Notes: generated by a model not told the origin, from the letters alone. A DNA stretch of 64,000 bases from Christensenella minuta (GCF_003628755.1 NZ_CP029256.1:2747585-2811584), one strand, 5' to 3'. Shown: positions 17,212-26,165, counted from the stretch's first letter. Made by a program: numbers and translations.

Positions 17212-18147
17212 GTGGATAAGATCGAAACGGTCGCCGTGATCGGCGCGGGGCTGATGGGATGTTCCGTTGCGCAGGTATTCGCGGCGGCGGGAAAACGGGT
17301 TACGCTATACGATACCAACATCGATATAGATCCTATCGGGAAGATAGAAGCCAATATAGAGATCATGATCGGCAAATGCGCAGCCGATGAGGTATATAAG
17401 AAGAAAGTCCTTGAACATATTGGCTTCTGCTCCCACCTCCAAAAGGCGGTGGAAGGAGCGGGTCTGATCGTAGAATGTGTATTTGAGGATATGCGGCTCA
17501 AGCGCGAGGTGTTCGCCGGGCTGGAAGAGCTGTGCGGGGAGGAAACGATCCTCGCAACCAATACGTCGGTGATGAGTCCGACGGAAATATCGGAAGGAAT
17601 GAAGCACAAAGGGCGGTTCATCGGCATGCATTTTTGGAACCCGGCGCACCTGATGCCCCTTGTGGAGCTGGTCAAAACGGAAGAGACCCGCCAGGACGTC
17701 GCAAAGCTGTGCGCAAAAGAGCTGGAGCGGGCGGGAAAAAAGCCGGTCGTGTGCGAAAAAGACGTTCCCGGCTTCATAGCAAACCGCCTGCAGCACGCCC
17801 TGTGGCGGGAGGCGATTTCCCTTGTCGAACATGGGATCGCGGATGCGCAGACAGTGGATATGGCCCTGAAATACGGACCGGGCCTGCGGCTGCCACAGCT
17901 GGCGCCGCTCGAAAACGCGGATATGGTCGGCCTTGACCTCACGCTTAATATCCACAGCTATGTACTGCGCTACCTGGAGGATTCGCACGAGCCGTCCCCG
18001 CTGCTCAAGCGGCTTGCAGCGGAGGGCAAAACAGGATTCAAAGCGGGCGGCCATGGCTTTTATGACCTTTCACCCGAGGAAATGCAGCAAAAAACGAAAG
18101 AGCTGAACGAATATTTAATAGAACAGACCAGAAAAGAAAAGGAGTAA
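17212..18147 (+). CDS. 3-hydroxyacyl-CoA dehydrogenase-family enzyme; candidate 3-hydroxy-5-oxohexanoate dehydrogenase
   Basis: 311 aa. N-terminal NAD-binding Rossmann fold with GAGLMG near residue 12, Asp after the second strand (YDTNID, favouring NAD), the family motif ATNTSVMSPTEI, and catalytic-His region GMHFWNPAHLMPLVE; a helical C-terminal domain includes VPGFIANRLQ. GTG 17212 follows GGGGGAG. The family oxidises 3-hydroxyacyl-CoAs, but relatives act on free hydroxy acids (L-carnitine dehydrogenase). With a cyclase-type hydrolase and a beta-keto-acid cleavage enzyme next to it, oxidation of a free beta-hydroxy acid fits well. The phloroglucinol-pathway assignment is inference. Confidence 0.8.
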   Translation: MDKIETVAVIGAGLMGCSVAQVFAAAGKRVTLYDTNIDIDPIGKIEANIEIMIGKCAADEVYKKKVLEHIGFCSHLQKAVEGAGLIVECVFEDMRLKREVFAGLEELCGEETILATNTSVMSPTEISEGMKHKGRFIGMHFWNPAHLMPLVELVKTEETRQDVAKLCAKELERAGKKPVVCEKDVPGFIANRLQHALWREAISLVEHGIADAQTVDMALKYGPGLRLPQLAPLENADMVGLDLTLNIHSYVLRYLEDSHEPSPLLKRLAAEGKTGFKAGGHGFYDLSPEEMQQKTKELNEYLIEQTRKEKE

Positions 18148-18150
18148 AAA

Positions 18151-19086
18151 ATGGGAAAGAAAGTTTTTGTGGATTTAACACATCCGTTTGGCGCTGAAAT
18201 ACCGCGCTGGCCTTATTTTGATAAACCGCTGATCGACAGCAAGCATACGATGGCAAAAGGCGGGGTCCTGACGCAGTCAATCTGCTGTACGATGCATACG
18301 GGTACGCACTGCGACGCGCCGCGCCATGTGATGGAACGCGAATTCGACGGGCGGCGGGCGCGTTATACGCATGAAATGCCGGTAGACGCTTATACGGGCG
18401 AGGCGGTATGCCTCGAGGTTAAAATTGGGCGCTGGGGCCTTATCGGCCCGGAGCACCTGGAGGACGCCTGCAAGCGGGCGGGCATCAGGCCGGAAGAGCT
18501 AGAAGGCATGGTCGTCTGCCTGAACACGGGAATGCACCGCCAGTTTGACGATTCAAAGGAATATTACCATTATTCCTGCGGAACCGGGGTAGAAGCGGGC
18601 AAATGGTTTGTGGAGCATAAGGTGAAATGTGTGGCTATGGACATGCAGGCGCTTGACCATCCGCTCCATACGGCGATGGGAAACAACGGAATGACGCGCA
18701 TGAACCTCATTGGGGCGTCAGGGAAGCCGATCACCGAAGAATATATCGAGCAGTTCGGGGAAGAGGCCTACGCCGAATTCGACAAAGAGCTGTATATAGG
18801 GCTTCACGGGAAAGAAGCCTACGATAAGAAATTCGGCGACCTTGAGGCTATCGGCTGCTGGGGGACGTGGGAGCCATGCCATAAGCAAATGCTCGGCCAC
18901 GGGATTGTAGGCGTGGAAAATCTTGGGGGTGATCTTGACAAGGTTTCCGGGAAACGGTTCCGTTTCTATTGCTTTCCGATCCGCTGGCATATGGGTGACG
19001 GCTCGATGGCGCGCTGTGTAGCGGAGATCGACGAAGAGGAGCTGAACGACGTGCCGGACAGAACCTATCCCTATGGCGTATTCTAA
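18151..19086 (+). CDS. Cyclase-family metal hydrolase; candidate dihydrophloroglucinol cyclohydrolase
   Basis: 311-aa member of the cyclase/kynurenine-formamidase family. The signature HTGTHCDAPRH supplies His49, His53 and Asp55 as metal ligands, with His59 nearby. It is longer than typical formamidases (about 210-260 aa), with an extra C-terminal part ending in CFPIRWHMGDGSMARCVAEI. Family enzymes hydrolyse cyclic amides, isatins and 1,3-diketone rings. It lies 3 bases after the dehydrogenase and before the keto-acid cleavage enzyme, the order expected for opening a reduced phloroglucinol ring to a hydroxy-oxo acid. General family certain, substrate inferred. Confidence 0.82.
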   Translation: MGKKVFVDLTHPFGAEIPRWPYFDKPLIDSKHTMAKGGVLTQSICCTMHTGTHCDAPRHVMEREFDGRRARYTHEMPVDAYTGEAVCLEVKIGRWGLIGPEHLEDACKRAGIRPEELEGMVVCLNTGMHRQFDDSKEYYHYSCGTGVEAGKWFVEHKVKCVAMDMQALDHPLHTAMGNNGMTRMNLIGASGKPITEEYIEQFGEEAYAEFDKELYIGLHGKEAYDKKFGDLEAIGCWGTWEPCHKQMLGHGIVGVENLGGDLDKVSGKRFRFYCFPIRWHMGDGSMARCVAEIDEEELNDVPDRTYPYGVF

Positions 19087-19144
19087 ATAATCGCGGGACC
19101 GTACCTTGGGAAGGTATGGTCCCTTTTCAGAAAAGGAGCGGACA

Positions 19145-20020
19145 ATGGAAGAACTGAAAAACAAACGTATCATTACAGTTGCGACAACGGGTGCGTGGCC
19201 GACGAAAGAAAATACGCCGAACGTGCCGCTGGAGCCGGAAGAGATCGCGGAAGAAATTTATAATTGCTGGAAAGAGGGAGCGGCGGTCGCGCATATCCAC
19301 TGCCGGGACGACCAGGGCCGGGCTGCGATGGAATTTGAAAAATTTGAAAAGACGGCCTCTCTTATTCGCGCCCGCAAAGATTGCGATATCATACTGAATA
19401 TTACGACAAGCGGCGGTGTAAACCTGAAAGAGGAAGACCGCTTGAGGCCTTTTTACGAATTGAAACCGGAAATGGCGTCTTTTGACTGCGGCACGATGAA
19501 CTGGCAGCATACGACGGTTTTTGAAAATAATCCGAAGTTTCTGGAAAAGCTGGCAGGAATGATGCGTGAAGCGGGAGTCAAGCCGGAGATCGAAGTGTTC
19601 GATCCCGGAATGATCTATAACGCGGGATATTACCTGAAAAAAGATTTCCTCGTAAAACCGCTGCATTTCCAATTTTGCATGGGCGTTGCGGGAGGGATCG
19701 CCGCAACCACGAAAAACCTGGTATTTATGAAGGACACGATGGAAGCAGTCGCGCCGGGAAGCACGTGGAGCGCCTTCGGCGTGGGCGCGGGCGCAATGGA
19801 GATCATGTATGCCGCGATTGCGCTGGGCGGCAATATCCGGGTGGGAATGGAAGACAATGTTCTATATAAAAAGGGCGTCGTTGCTGAGAGCAACATGCAG
19901 TTTGTCGCGCGTGCGGTACGCGTCCTGCGGGAATATAACTGCGAGCCGGCCACGCCGGATGAAGCGCGCCGGATACTTGGCCTGCCTGCCAAGGACCGGG
20001 CTGTTTTGAAAAGAAAATAA
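19145..20020 (+). CDS. Beta-keto acid cleavage enzyme (BKACE, DUF849); candidate triacetate acetoacetate-lyase
   Basis: 291-aa Zn-dependent TIM barrel. The HxH motif AVAHIHCRD gives zinc ligands His50 and His52, and VGMEDNVL carries the conserved late Glu. The family condenses acetyl-CoA with a beta-keto acid and splits it to acetoacetate plus a new acyl-CoA. Members include Kce, dehydrocarnitine cleavage enzymes and triacetate lyase. ATG 19145 follows AAAGGAG. Upstream dehydrogenase and downstream CoA transferase plus thiolase fit a cycle in which acetoacetate is turned back into acetyl-CoA. Actual keto-acid substrate inferred as 3,5-dioxohexanoate. Confidence 0.88.
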   Translation: MEELKNKRIITVATTGAWPTKENTPNVPLEPEEIAEEIYNCWKEGAAVAHIHCRDDQGRAAMEFEKFEKTASLIRARKDCDIILNITTSGGVNLKEEDRLRPFYELKPEMASFDCGTMNWQHTTVFENNPKFLEKLAGMMREAGVKPEIEVFDPGMIYNAGYYLKKDFLVKPLHFQFCMGVAGGIAATTKNLVFMKDTMEAVAPGSTWSAFGVGAGAMEIMYAAIALGGNIRVGMEDNVLYKKGVVAESNMQFVARAVRVLREYNCEPATPDEARRILGLPAKDRAVLKRK

Positions 20021-20031
20021 GAGGGAATGTT

Positions 20032-20688
20032 ATGGAAAAAATTACAACGGCGGAGAAGGCCGTAAAAAAAATCAAAAGCGGGGATATCCTGCTGGTCGGG
20101 GGATTCCTCCAGGCGGGAAGCCCGGAGACGCTGATCCGAGCGGTTCTCGATACGCACGACGCCGGCGCGCTCACTGTCGTTTCGAACGACACGGGAACGG
20201 CGGAAACAAACATGATCCGGCTGATGGAAACGGGGCGCGTGACAAGCGTAGTGGCGTCCTATATTGGGGCGAATCCGCTGACGGGGAAGATGATGATAGA
20301 CGACCCGGGAAGCGTGACGCTGTTCCCGCAGGGAACGCTGGCGGAGAAGATACGTGCGGCCGGGGCAGGGCTTGCCGGGTTTTATACGCCGGTAGGCGTT
20401 GGGACAGTTGTAGAGGAAGGAAAAGAAAAGAAGGAGATCGGCGGCAGGGAATACCTGCTCGAGACGGCGCTTCGGGGCGATGTGGCCCTGATCCGCGCGA
20501 CGAAGGCGGATAGGTCCGGGAATTGTTTTATGCGCGGGGCGACCAAAAATTTTGGCGCGGTCATGGCGCCGGCCGCCGATTATGTGGTTGTGGAAGCGGA
20601 AGAGATCGTAGCGGTAGGAGAGATCGATCCGGAGCTTGTCACGGTGCCGGGAATTTTCGTCGACGCGGTCGTACAGGCGGGGGAATGA
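20032..20688 (+). CDS. Acetate/acetoacetate CoA-transferase, subunit A
   Basis: 218-aa alpha subunit of a family I CoA transferase (AtoD/CtfA-like). It begins with EKAVKKIKSGDILLVGGF, has a VVSNDTGTAE strand, and an adenylate-proximal GFYTPVGVGT motif typical of the subunit. The beta subunit starts 3 bases later, so the pair should form an alpha2beta2 enzyme. It would transfer CoA between acyl-CoA and acetoacetate, preparing acetoacetyl-CoA for the thiolase downstream. Confidence 0.92.
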   Translation: MEKITTAEKAVKKIKSGDILLVGGFLQAGSPETLIRAVLDTHDAGALTVVSNDTGTAETNMIRLMETGRVTSVVASYIGANPLTGKMMIDDPGSVTLFPQGTLAEKIRAAGAGLAGFYTPVGVGTVVEEGKEKKEIGGREYLLETALRGDVALIRATKADRSGNCFMRGATKNFGAVMAPAADYVVVEAEEIVAVGEIDPELVTVPGIFVDAVVQAGE

Positions 20689-20691
20689 ACA

Positions 20692-21348
20692 ATGGATGAT
20701 AAAAAAACTTTTATTGCGAAGCGCGTTGCGCGGGAGCTGAAGGATGGGGATGTCGTTAATCTGGGGATCGGGCTGCCCACACTGGTGGCCGATTATGTGC
20801 CGGAGGACGTTAAAGTTGTATTGCAGGCGGAGCTCGGGATTCTCGGGACCGGTCCGGCGGCGGAGAAGGGAAAAGAAGATAAGGATATTGTTAACGCCGG
20901 AGGCAGCCCGATTACGGTCCAGCCCGGGGCAGTTTTTGTGGACAGCGCAGCGTCGTTCGCAATCATCCGGGGAGGACATGTCGACGTGACGGTGCTGGGC
21001 GCGCTGCAGGTGGATGAAAAGGGAAACCTTGCAAACTGGATGGTACCGGGGAAAAAAGTACCGGGAATGGGCGGCGCGATGGACCTTGTCGTGGGCGCAA
21101 AACGCGTGATCGTATCGATGGAGCACACGGCAAAAGGAAGCCACAAAATACTCAAAGAATGTACGTTTCCGCTGACGGCGGTCGGCGTGGTGGACCGGAT
21201 CATAACCGATATGGCGGTGATCGACGTGACGCCGGACGGGCTTTTGCTGCGGGAAATCGCCGGAGGATATACGGCTGGCGACGTACAGGAAGCAACGGGC
21301 GCGCGGCTGATCCTGCCGGATGGGATCGGCACGGTGAGAAACGCGTAG
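20692..21348 (+). CDS. Acetate/acetoacetate CoA-transferase, subunit B
   Basis: 218-aa beta subunit of the same CoA transferase. The catalytic Glu, which forms the glutamyl-CoA thioester, is visible in VLQAELGILGTGP (usually SENGxxG). Other family motifs are VNLGIGLPTLV near the N-terminus and NLANWMVPGKKVPGMGGAMDLV. The ribosome site GGGGGAA overlaps the end of subunit A, implying translational coupling. Confidence 0.93.
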   Translation: MDDKKTFIAKRVARELKDGDVVNLGIGLPTLVADYVPEDVKVVLQAELGILGTGPAAEKGKEDKDIVNAGGSPITVQPGAVFVDSAASFAIIRGGHVDVTVLGALQVDEKGNLANWMVPGKKVPGMGGAMDLVVGAKRVIVSMEHTAKGSHKILKECTFPLTAVGVVDRIITDMAVIDVTPDGLLLREIAGGYTAGDVQEATGARLILPDGIGTVRNA

Positions 21349-21428
21349 GCTTTCGTCGCAGGCATGCTTTGCCAAAAGTATGGAAAAGGCGGCAGGGGAA
21401 GCCGGGTATGGAGGGAAGGGAAAGAAAT

Positions 21429-22124
21429 ATGAGATATGCATTGGTTACGGGCGCAGCCGGCGGCCTCGGAATAGAACTGGTAAAACAAAATCTGGCGGAG
21501 GGCTTTTATGTGTTTGCGCTGGAAACCGATATTTCAGATGAGTTGCGGTGCATGGAAGCGGAAAATAAGATGCTGCGGGTGTACCGGTGCGATATTTCGT
21601 CCGGCGCTTCCGTAAATCGTACGGTCAAAAAAATCGAAAATGTTGCAGGACGTCTCGACAGGGTGTTCAACAATGCGGGAATCCACCGGTTTAAAGACTG
21701 GGTGCCGCTGGAGAAAACGGAGCTTGATTTTGTGAAAACGATGGTTGATATCAACGCGGCCGGAGCTCTGAGAGTCGTACAGGCGGCATGGAACCTGCTG
21801 GGGAAAGGAACGGTACTGGTTTACATATCCTCGGAAGCCGCAAGTATAGGCGGATGCACGGCAGAGGCGGCCTATGCGTATCATATGTCTAAAGCGGCTA
21901 TGAATATGGGAGCGCGTATCGCGGATAATACGCTGAGGAAGCGGGGAGTGCGCACCCTGTGCGTCCATCCGGGGAGGATGAAGACCGTAAAAATGGGAAG
22001 CGCGGACAGCGAGATTGAGGCAAGCGAAGCCGCGGAAGGAATTATGAAGCTGCTGCGGCAGCCAGACGCCCTCCCGGAAGAAGCCGTTTTTTTGGACTAT
22101 AAGGGGACCCGGTATTGCTGGTAG
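21429..22124 (+). CDS. Short-chain dehydrogenase/reductase (SDR)
   Basis: 231-aa classical-type SDR, a little shorter than usual (about 250). N-terminal cofactor motif TGAAGGLG, NNAG in VFNNAGIHRF, Ser in YISSEAASIGG and a YHMSK active-site motif (Tyr-x-x-x-Lys) are all present. ATG 21429 follows AGGGAAAG. It lies between the CoA transferase and thiolase, 80 bases after the former. Substrate could be a keto or aromatic intermediate of the pathway; it is the less likely of the two SDRs to be the ring reductase but this cannot be settled here. Confidence 0.85.
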   Translation: MRYALVTGAAGGLGIELVKQNLAEGFYVFALETDISDELRCMEAENKMLRVYRCDISSGASVNRTVKKIENVAGRLDRVFNNAGIHRFKDWVPLEKTELDFVKTMVDINAAGALRVVQAAWNLLGKGTVLVYISSEAASIGGCTAEAAYAYHMSKAAMNMGARIADNTLRKRGVRTLCVHPGRMKTVKMGSADSEIEASEAAEGIMKLLRQPDALPEEAVFLDYKGTRYCW

Positions 22125-22305
22125 AAAAAGGGCGCGCCGAATGGCCGGATGGGCCGCGACAAGCGGGCTGCTGGCGCGCGGCGCTGATGCGCTTTTGATC
22201 CGGCGGAGCCGTGAAGGCTGATTTCGGGCGGCCCATCGCTTAGGGGATGTTTGGGAAATATATTGGCGGTATGACTGCCAAATGACGACAGGAGGAGTAT
22301 TCGAA

Positions 22306-23487
22306 ATGGAAAAAGAGATTGTGCTGGCAGGGGCCGTGCGCACAGCGGTTGGGAAGTTCGGCGGCATGCTTGCGGATGTGCCGGCAAGTGAAATGGGCGC
22401 TGTTGTGATCCGGGAAGCGCTGAAACGCGCGGGCGTTCCGTCCGCACAGGTAGACGAAGTCCTGATGGGCTGCGTGCTGCAGGCCGGGCTGGGGCAGAAC
22501 GTTGCACGCCAGTGCGCGTTACACGCCGGACTTCCGGAGCATGTACCGGCAATGACATTGAACAATGTTTGCGGTTCCGGCCTGAAGGCTGTGAATATGG
22601 CGGCCGCCCTGATCGCCGCGGGAGACGCGGATGTGGTGGTCGCGGGCGGGACGGAGAACATGTCCGCCGCGCCTTATGCGCTGACGGCCGCCCGGTTTGG
22701 CTACCGGATGAACAATGGGGAACTTGTAGATACGATGATAAAAGATGCGCTCTCGGATGCGTTTCACCAATATCATATGGGAATTACGGCAGAGAATGTG
22801 GCGGAACGCTACGGGATATCGCGCGAGGCGCAGGATGCTTTTGCGGCCTTAAGCCAGCAAAAATGCGAAGCGGCGCGGAAGGCCGGAAAATTTGCGGAAG
22901 AGATCGTCCCCGTCGAAATTAAGCGGCGGAAGGAAACGGTTCTCTTCGATACGGACGAATTCCCGCGGGACGGTGTAACGGCGGAAGGACTTGCAAAGCT
23001 GCGTCCGGCATTTAAAAAGGAAGGGACTGTAACGGCGGCCAACGCCTCCGGCATCAACGACGGAGCGGCCGCGGTCGTTGTGATGAGCAGGGAGAAAGCG
23101 GATGAGCTTGGCGCGCGCCCCATGGCCCGGATTCTTGCCTCCGCGTCCTGCGGCGTGGACCCTGCGGTCATGGGGATAGGACCGGCGGAAAGTACGAAGA
23201 AAGCGCTGAAAAAAGCTGGCCTGGATATCCGCGATATCGGCCTGATCGAAGCGAACGAGGCCTTTGCGGCACAGGCGCTTGCGGTGGGGATGCTGCTTGG
23301 CTGGGACGCCGCGCGCGTGAACGTGAACGGCGGGGCGATCGCTCTCGGGCACCCGGTGGGCGCTTCGGGCTGCCGGATTTTGGTATCGCTCCTGCATGAG
23401 ATGGAACGGACGGATATCCGTTATGGCCTGGCGACGTTATGCGTCGGCGGCGGTATGGGCGTTTCGACGATCATTGAAAAAATATGA
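22306..23487 (+). CDS. Acetyl-CoA acetyltransferase (thiolase II)
   Basis: 393-aa thiolase, full length for the family. Nucleophile Cys in [12 protein letters not shown] (about residue 88), then [19 protein letters not shown] with catalytic His, and LCVGGGMG with the C-terminal Cys. ATG 22306 has an AGGAGGAG site 8 bases upstream. It would cleave acetoacetyl-CoA with CoA to two acetyl-CoA, finishing the route from the keto-acid cleavage enzyme and CoA transferase, or run in reverse toward butyrate. The 180-bp gap before it shows only a weak hairpin near 22263-22281. Confidence 0.95.
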   Translation: MEKEIVLAGAVRTAVGKFGGMLADVPASEMGAVVIREALKRAGVPSAQVDEVLMGCVLQAGLGQNVARQCALHAGLPEHVPAMTLNNVCGSGLKAVNMAAALIAAGDADVVVAGGTENMSAAPYALTAARFGYRMNNGELVDTMIKDALSDAFHQYHMGITAENVAERYGISREAQDAFAALSQQKCEAARKAGKFAEEIVPVEIKRRKETVLFDTDEFPRDGVTAEGLAKLRPAFKKEGTVTAANASGINDGAAAVVVMSREKADELGARPMARILASASCGVDPAVMGIGPAESTKKALKKAGLDIRDIGLIEANEAFAAQALAVGMLLGWDAARVNVNGGAIALGHPVGASGCRILVSLLHEMERTDIRYGLATLCVGGGMGVSTIIEKI

Positions 23488-23504
23488 AAAAGGGAGAGGA
23501 AAAA

Positions 23505-24284
23505 ATGGAAAAGCAATTTGTAGAAACGATGTTTGATATCGGAGGAAAGACCGCGCTTGTGACAGGCGCTACCGGCAACCTCGGAAAAGCGGTGGCCGAG
23601 GGCTATGGAATAGCGGGCGCAAAGGTCATGCTAACCGGACGCTCGGAGGAAAAGCTGAAAACATTATGCGAAGAATTGACTGGGAAAGGAATCGTATGCG
23701 CTTACGCGGTGGGCGATCCGGCAGTGGAAGAAGATGTTGTCCGCGTAGTGGAAGAGACCGTCCGTAAATTTGGAGGGATCGATATCCTTGTTACGTCGGC
23801 GGGAATGAACAACCCCAAGCCCATCCTTTCCCAGCCACGCGAAGAATGGGAGCAGATCATGGACGCCAATGTGCTGGGAACATGGCTCTATTGCAAGTAT
23901 GCGGGCAAGGTGATGGTGGAACAGGGCCGCGGCGGGAAGGTGATTTTGGTTTCTTCAACGCGCGGCAAACTGGGAATGAAGAATTATACGGCGTATAGTC
24001 CTTCCAAGGCGGCGGTCGACCTGATGACCAAATCCCTTGCGTGCGAATGGGGCGAGTATGGCATCAACGTAAATGCGATCGGTCCTACGGTATTCCGTTC
24101 GGAGCTTACGCAATGGATGTTTGACGACGATACGGCGCGCACGAAATTCCTTACGCGCATCCCGGCCGGCAGGCTGGGAGAGCCGGAAGATTTTGTCGGT
24201 GCATGTATTTTCCTTGCCAGCGCGGCCAGCGACTTTATCACCGGAACGACCGTTTATGTGGACGGCGGCTACCTGGCGGGATAA
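23505..24284 (+). CDS. SDR-family reductase; candidate phloroglucinol reductase
   Basis: 259-aa classical SDR. Motifs: TGATGNLG cofactor loop, VTSAGMNN (NAG variant), Ser in LVSSTRG, catalytic YTAYSPSK, and the C-terminal ITGTTVYVDGGY signature of glucose/gluconate-5-dehydrogenase-like SDRs. The first strand-2 residues (TGRSEEKL, Arg after Gly) suggest NADPH preference. Phloroglucinol reductases belong to this family and use NADPH, and this gene closes the cluster before a terminator. ATG 23505 has an AGGGAGAGG site; ATG 23484 overlaps the thiolase stop and is an alternative. Could instead be a sugar-acid dehydrogenase. Confidence 0.75.
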   Translation: MEKQFVETMFDIGGKTALVTGATGNLGKAVAEGYGIAGAKVMLTGRSEEKLKTLCEELTGKGIVCAYAVGDPAVEEDVVRVVEETVRKFGGIDILVTSAGMNNPKPILSQPREEWEQIMDANVLGTWLYCKYAGKVMVEQGRGGKVILVSSTRGKLGMKNYTAYSPSKAAVDLMTKSLACEWGEYGINVNAIGPTVFRSELTQWMFDDDTARTKFLTRIPAGRLGEPEDFVGACIFLASAASDFITGTTVYVDGGYLAG

Positions 24285-24336
24285 GCGGGAAAAGAAAAAC
24301 GGCTTGCGGCCGAAACCCTACAGCAAAGAATTGTAC

Positions 24337-24373
24337 AAAAATACCATCCCTTTTCGCGGGATGGTATTTTTGT
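24337..24373 (+). terminator. Rho-independent terminator of the ring-catabolic operon
   Basis: A 14-bp perfect stem (AAAAATACCATCCC with GGGATGGTATTTTT) around a 7-base loop, 52 bases after the SDR stop. The A-rich and T-rich flanks make it potentially bidirectional, serving the converging surface-protein gene as well. Confidence 0.9.
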
Positions 24374-24550
24374 AATGAAAGCGGAGAAGAGCCGCGCGGC
24401 CGGAAGAAGGGGCAAGTATAATTTAAAGCGAAACATATTGGTCAATCATCATTGATGCAGTATTCTGCTTCTGGCGGGAAGACCTCGGAATGCAACGTGA
24501 TCCGGCGATCGAGAAACCATACGGGAAAGCATTTTCCTGCGGCCTTTTTT

Positions 24551-25963
24551 CTAATCCAGCATGTATTTCCTGTGAAAGCAAACGATCAAAGCCGCGGACA
24601 CTGCGCCAAGCACCAGATAAAGGAAAAGGGAATCGCCGTCCCCGGTTTTCGGAGCGCGGACGGAAGAATCGGAAGATGGAGCCGGGACAGGCAGCGCGAT
24701 TCCCTTTACAGTAATGGTGTTTTCCTTCCCATTTTTTTCCAGCACCGCGACAGATGACGGCGGGTCGGTAAGGTTTCCATCCCTTACAATTCCGATCCGG
24801 GAGACCTCGCCGGTTTCCGTCATATCAAAATATATGGTATCCACGGCTTCATATCCACCGGGAACGCCCGTCTGCATGAGTCGGTAAATGCCCTCGGGAA
24901 GCCGGTAGATTTCTTTTGCGGCGCTGCCGGTGGCCCAGGTGTTTGCGGTCTGCACATAAGAATTGTTTTGCAGCGAATCGAGGGAAAGGGAATGCCAAAG
25001 ATCGGAAAGCAATGCTTCGGCGCTTTCGCAGCTGCGCCAATTGACTCCATCATCAATGGCTTCGTTCCATTGTTCGAGGGTGAACTCCGCTCCGGAAACG
25101 GGCTGACCGTCCTGGTTGATAAACTGGATATTTACACGGGTAGGCGTCAATTCGAGACCGCGTTCGACCTCGGTTACAAATTGTCCGTCAGCGAGCTTTC
25201 CGGTGGAAAAATTTATCGGGCCAGCCGTAAGGCAGTATCCCTGCGCCGAGCGCAGCTCTGCCGTATAGCTGCCCCAAGGCAGGCCGAAAATTTTTATCGC
25301 GCCTTCCCCGTTTTGCCCTGTTTTTGTGCAGGACGGCTCCGTCTTCAAATCCACCGTATATTCGCTGCCAACGGCCAAATCCAAAAACGCAAGGGAGCCC
25401 CACTGGTCCGAAACCCGAGTGAGGTCGATGCGCGCACCATATACCGGTTCCTTGGTCAGCGCGTCGCGCACACTCTGCGTATACGCGGCGGTCTGCCTTT
25501 CAATGGAAAGGAATATGGTTTTGGAGCCTTCTGTCACAAAATCTATGGTCTGGAAGCTGGTAACTGGCGTTTCAGGCCCCTGTGCAGTATAACCTTCCGG
25601 TACGCCTGTAATATAAACGTCGTAATTGGCTGTGAGCACGGGAAGGAAAAAGTTGATTTTTCCTTCCGTACCTGTCTCTCCCGCAAACACGGCCTCGCCG
25701 TTTTCCCTTTTTACAACACAAAAGGTTACGCCGGGAAGCGTTTGTTCCTGCGGATAGAGCATCGGATCGGTTGCCGCGATGGTAATGTCATATTGCCCCG
25801 CCGACTGTGAGGCTGCGCCATTTTCCCCGGCATTCGCGGCGTCCGTCGTTTCCGGCTTGTCCGCTCCGGGTTCATCCTCCGCCAGCGCCGCCGCCGGCAG
25901 GAGGGCAAGCAGCATAACCACCGTAAGGATCGCCGCTAAAATCAGCTTCTTGTTTCGTTTCAT
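24551..25963 (-). CDS. Cell-wall-anchored SpaA/Cna-B-type surface protein
   Basis: 470 aa. Signal peptide with hydrophobic core (residues 6-28, ending AALAED), an acidic linker, then two or three SpaA/Cna-B-like beta domains (LPGVTFCVVKRENGE..., VRDALTKEPVYGARIDL..., GQPVSGAEFTLEQWN...). The C-terminus has sortase motif APKTG at 437-441, a hydrophobic segment and a basic tail (HRKYMLD). Such proteins form pilus-like or adhesin structures. It stands alone: no sortase or other pilin gene is adjacent, so a housekeeping sortase elsewhere is implied. A GGGGGAG ribosome site precedes the start. Confidence 0.88.
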   Translation of the reverse strand: MKRNKKLILAAILTVVMLLALLPAAALAEDEPGADKPETTDAANAGENGAASQSAGQYDITIAATDPMLYPQEQTLPGVTFCVVKRENGEAVFAGETGTEGKINFFLPVLTANYDVYITGVPEGYTAQGPETPVTSFQTIDFVTEGSKTIFLSIERQTAAYTQSVRDALTKEPVYGARIDLTRVSDQWGSLAFLDLAVGSEYTVDLKTEPSCTKTGQNGEGAIKIFGLPWGSYTAELRSAQGYCLTAGPINFSTGKLADGQFVTEVERGLELTPTRVNIQFINQDGQPVSGAEFTLEQWNEAIDDGVNWRSCESAEALLSDLWHSLSLDSLQNNSYVQTANTWATGSAAKEIYRLPEGIYRLMQTGVPGGYEAVDTIYFDMTETGEVSRIGIVRDGNLTDPPSSVAVLEKNGKENTITVKGIALPVPAPSSDSSVRAPKTGDGDSLFLYLVLGAVSAALIVCFHRKYMLD

Positions 25964-26100
25964 TTGGTCTCCCCCATTATTTCCATAAGTATCCGGTGAT
26001 AAAACTAGCTACTGTCATGATAGCAGGCCGCCGCGTCCTCGTCCATGTTTTTGCAGGAACGGGAAGGATACCTGCATAAACAGGAATACGGGTCAGGGCA

Positions 26101-26128
26101 TTGCATTATCTCAAAAAGTAGGTATAAT
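26101..26128 (+). promoter_or_regulatory. Promoter of htpG
   Basis: TTGCAT (26101-26106), 16-base spacer, TATAAT (26123-26128). A second TATAAT at 26136-26141 lacks a good -35. No CIRCE element was seen in the leader. Confidence 0.6.
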
Positions 26129-26165
26129 TTTTATTTATAATAAAGATTTTAGAGGTGATATCAAT

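Noticed and set aside
17212-20020. Carnitine degradation (L-carnitine dehydrogenase plus BKACE) as explanation of the dehydrogenase and lyase
   Set aside because: No betainyl-CoA thioesterase or betaine transporter is present, and the cyclase-type hydrolase, CoA transferase, thiolase and ring-type SDR fit the phloroglucinol scheme better. It remains an alternative.
19630-21441. A 603-codon minus-strand frame opposite BKACE and CoA-transferase genes
   Set aside because: Opposes three clear catabolic enzymes; the translation is Arg/His/Pro-rich and unlike any protein.
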